A stretch of 64,000 nucleotides of DNA, from assembly GCA_025356665.1 (NCBI GenBank), contig JANXRV010000066.1:9773-73772 (forward strand), given 5' to 3'. Shown piece by piece: positions 61,646 to 64,000 of this stretch (positions within the stretch are counted from its first letter, which is position 1; every line of letters starts with the position of its first letter). The position numbers were made by a program, and so were the translations under genes. Source of the stretch: CAITSH01 sp025356665 (GTDB taxonomy: Bacteria > Pseudomonadota > Gammaproteobacteria > Burkholderiales > SG8-39). The notes under the pieces are model-generated. The model ran no database searches. It saw only the letters and a program-made list of their open reading frames with translations, and was not told the DNA's origin.

Positions 61646-62890
61646 CTAACGGATCTGGAAGATCTTGGCGATGAATTGTTGCAACTGCGTGCGATCTTCA
61701 CCACCGGCATCGTGCAGCGCCTGGGTGGGTCCATGCAGCAGCTTGTTGGTAAGTCCCTGCGAGAAGGACTCCAAAACGGCGCGCGGATCCTCGCCACGGC
61801 CGAGCGCCCGGAACGCCCGGTCCAGTTCCTGGCGCCTCGCATCTTCACCCTTGTCCCTGAGCGCCCGTATTACCGGCACAGACTCGCGCGCGTTCATCCA
61901 GTGCAAGAACGACCCGACCTGCGATTCGATGATCGCCTCAGCCTGCGCCACGGCGCCGCTACGCGCATCAACGCCATCGCGGACGATATCTGCGAGGTCA
62001 TCAACGGTATAGAGAAATACGTCATCGAGACTCGCCACTTCGGGCTCTATATCGCGAGGAACAGCCAGGTCCACCATAAAAACGGGCCGATAACGGCGCG
62101 CCTTGATAACACGCTCCATCAAGCCTTTGCCCAGTATCGGCAGCGAACTTGCGGTGCAGGAAACGACAATGTCGTATTCTGGCAGGTGCTCTGGCAGGTC
62201 ACGCAGAAGGATGGCCTGACCGTTGAAGCGATGTGCCAGTTGCTGCGCCCGTTCCAGGGTACGGTTGGCCACGGTAATGACGCGTGGCGCCTGCGCGGCA
62301 AAGTGCGTAGCGCACAACTCGATCATTTCCCCCGCACCGACAAACAAAATTTTCTGATCTGAGATACTGGGAAAAATGCGGCCTGCAAGCTTCACCGCCG
62401 CGGCTGCCATCGAAACCACGTTGGTGCCTATACCCGTGTTGGTACGGACCTCCTTGGCCACCGTAAAGCTGCGCTGAAACAACTTGTGCAACAGCGTTCC
62501 CAGCGTGCCGGCCTGGGAAGCGGTTTGCACCGCGTCTTTCAACTGTCCGAGGATTTGCGTCTCACCTACCACCATGGAGTCGAGCCCCGAGGCAACGCGA
62601 AAGGCGTGGCGCACGGCCTCGCGCTCGGGCAGCGAATACACGTAGGGCTTGAGCTGCTGTGCCGGCATGCTGTGGTAGGCCGCCAGCCAGTCGAGCGCCT
62701 GCAGGGGCTCGCCGGAAACGCAGTAAAGCTCGGTGCGGTTGCAAGTCGAAAGTATCGCCGCCTCCCGCACCGGACCGCCACGCACCAGCTCCGAAAGAGC
62801 AGATTTGAGGTTTTCAGCGGCGAATACCACCTTCTCACGCACGGCAAGCGGTGCGGTGGAATGATTGAGTCCGACGGTGAACAACTGCAT
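61646..62890 (-). CDS. hemA: Glutamyl-tRNA reductase
   Basis: A 414-residue enzyme that makes glutamate-1-semialdehyde, the first committed step of C5 haem synthesis. The catalytic Cys is in ILSTCNRTELYC; NHSTAPLAVREKV and VGETQILGQLKDA are family markers. The Rossmann motif reads ILFVGAGEMIELCA. ATG 62890 begins the family (MQLFTVGLNHSTAP). A TATAAT lies so close upstream that little or no leader is expected. Confidence 0.97.
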   Translation of the reverse strand: MQLFTVGLNHSTAPLAVREKVVFAAENLKSALSELVRGGPVREAAILSTCNRTELYCVSGEPLQALDWLAAYHSMPAQQLKPYVYSLPEREAVRHAFRVASGLDSMVVGETQILGQLKDAVQTASQAGTLGTLLHKLFQRSFTVAKEVRTNTGIGTNVVSMAAAAVKLAGRIFPSISDQKILFVGAGEMIELCATHFAAQAPRVITVANRTLERAQQLAHRFNGQAILLRDLPEHLPEYDIVVSCTASSLPILGKGLMERVIKARRYRPVFMVDLAVPRDIEPEVASLDDVFLYTVDDLADIVRDGVDARSGAVAQAEAIIESQVGSFLHWMNARESVPVIRALRDKGEDARRQELDRAFRALGRGEDPRAVLESFSQGLTNKLLHGPTQALHDAGGEDRTQLQQFIAKIFQIR

Positions 62891-62900
62891 GGCGACACGA

Positions 62901-62906
62901 ATTATA
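62901..62906 (-). promoter_or_regulatory. Consensus -10 box immediately before hemA
   Basis: TATAAT on the minus strand ends 10 bases before the hemA ATG. No TTGACA-like box is found 16-18 bases further upstream (the sequence there is CCGGTG). A start 6-8 bases downstream of this box would leave a leader of only a few bases. Confidence 0.5.
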
Positions 62907-63039
62907 GCCGAAGGCTCCCCCACCACCGGGCCGGAGCGCACAAACCGCCGCTATGCAATCCCCATACACGTCCTATTACTGCATGGCATTCGACCCAGGA
63001 TGCGCGCGTTCATTCTCATCTCTGATCGCCGATGCCTGA

Positions 63040-63891
63040 TCACATCAAGTCAATATAGGGCCCAAAGTCTGACATATGTCCAATATTGCTCATGTAATGA
63101 TCAAATGTTAAATAATATCGGGGCGGGTTATACAACACCTCAGGTGCCGGATTCTCGACGAAACGATCTTTTACTAAATCGTCCCTCACGAAAAAAGCAT
63201 TCGATCCCGTTAAATTAGTACCAACCAGGGAGTAGCCCTTCTGATTGGCGCTTTCGACGATTGCATTGAGGCTTGAGCCCATATAATCAGTCCCTCGCCA
63301 CATAAATTTTTCATTAAAAACCGGCTTTTTAGAAACGGGGGGCGGGAATTTAGCGTTGTATTCAATACAGATAACCTTGGGCTGAAATTTCAAGGCCTCG
63401 AGCAGGTAGACATCCATCCCGTCTATATCAATGGATAGGAAATCAACTGCAGCAATGTCAATTCCAAGCGGCGAAAAAAGTCTCTCGACGCTCTCGTTTA
63501 TATTCGCGGGGGTAACGTAGCCAATCCCCAGACCCAATCTTTTATTTTGGAGAATTGATTCGAATTTAGACTCGATCGATTGTCTCTGCGCTTGATTGCC
63601 TTCGAGCCAAATGCCCCGCCATCCCTGGTGGATCATAAACAGCGTATTGCATTCCAAGCCGTTTTCGACCCCAATCTCACAGAAAATTCCCTTTTCGATC
63701 CCAATTCGTCGAAATATCTCCGAAAGAATCCCATCCTCATCATTTTGTGAATAGACCTTGAACCCGTATTGCTCAAGTCTCTTGGCGTTTGATCTGCAAA
63801 TCTCTTTTAGCTTTTCTATTTCTTGCCGCGCGAGGTAACCAGAGTTTCGCCTCGTTTCTATAGGCTCATTTAGCGAATGATGTTGTTGAAC
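63040..63891 (-). pseudogene. FkbM-type methyltransferase gene, 5' end lost
   Basis: The frame reads FKVYSQNDEDGILSEIFRRI, then FCEIGVENGLECNTLF (the SAM-binding start), GWRGIWLEGN, DFLSIDIDGMDVYLLEAL and KVICIEYNAKFPPP, the order of FkbM-family methyltransferases that modify sugars or glycans. No ATG, GTG or TTG precedes the conserved part: the only usable start, TTG 63657, falls inside the SAM site. Upstream the frame runs into the stop of a transposase-like gene, so the 5' end was probably cut off by insertion of a mobile element. The stretch is visibly AT-richer than its neighbours, suggesting transfer. Confidence 0.75.
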
Positions 63892-64000
63892 TCATGCTCT
63901 GACCGCCAGAGCGAGCAACCGTGCGGGATCGGGGCTGAAGCGGGGCGACCGGTCGAGAACTCTAAACCATCCGAGGTAGTTGGTGAGGTATTTCGTGGCA
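63892..64000 (-). mobile_element. Transposase C-terminal end (partial, edge of window)
   Basis: The frame entering from the right edge reads KYLTNYLGWFRVLDR, then PDPARLLALAVRA and stop at 63892-63894, a pattern I associate with C-termini of insertion-sequence transposases, tentatively IS1595-like. The element's left end should lie between 63860 and 63891, but no inverted repeat can be proven because the other end is outside the window. Confidence 0.5.

Overview
This is a GC-rich chromosomal window whose gene content and order point to a betaproteobacterium, probably Burkholderiales or a close relative. Indicators are a Bug-type tripartite-tricarboxylate receptor (9101-10105) and several core strings typical of the class: miaB-phoH-ybeY-corC-lnt-glyQ-glyS-gmhB-plsC, lptD-surA-pdxA-rsmA, amgK-murU-pepP-ubiH-dusB-fis-purH-purD-hemF, hemC-hemD-hemX-hemY, algZ/algR beside argH, and hemA-prfA-prmC-grxD. 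The genus cannot be read from the sequence. There are no rRNA genes, no CRISPR array and one tRNA gene (elongator Met, CAT).

Layout. 1-23.9 kb is a loosely organised accessory region. It holds the end of a polar amino-acid ABC ATPase, a TPP enzyme, a CoA-binding protein, MetY, a gamma-glutamyltransferase-like protein, a HI1419/HI1420-type toxin-antitoxin pair lying between an intact dienelactone hydrolase gene and a decayed copy of it, a secreted methyltransferase, and a possible catabolic set (Bug receptor, M29/NicX-like metalloenzyme, FAD monooxygenase, FMN hydroxy-acid oxidase, GST). It continues with a lipoprotein peptidase, a lipase-like hydrolase, an MFS carrier, small exported proteins, a DUF2520 protein, dsbC, a ubiquinone hydroxylase and panE. 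24-54.9 kb is almost all housekeeping: tRNA modification and RNA maturation, lipoprotein acylation, glycyl-tRNA synthetase, heptose and phospholipid synthesis, outer-membrane biogenesis (lptD, surA), cell-wall recycling (amgK, murU), ubiquinone, purines and haem. 54.9-59.3 kb has algZ/algR and argH with gene debris on both sides: a thioredoxin-fold relic, a ppc fragment and a cyclic-nucleotide-binding relic. 59.3-62.9 kb is the hemA-prfA-prmC-grxD string. The last kilobase is AT-richer and foreign-looking: an FkbM methyltransferase gene that has lost its 5' end next to a transposase C-terminus.

The most unusual feature is repeat content. A ~35-nt hairpin element occurs six times between genes, four of them between convergent genes. 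Three other palindromic intergenic repeats and three short tandem repeats are also present. I found no clear-cut new defence or biosynthetic system. The best leads are the dispersed hairpin family, the toxin-antitoxin/duplicated-hydrolase locus, the candidate catabolic cluster and the loss of ppc.
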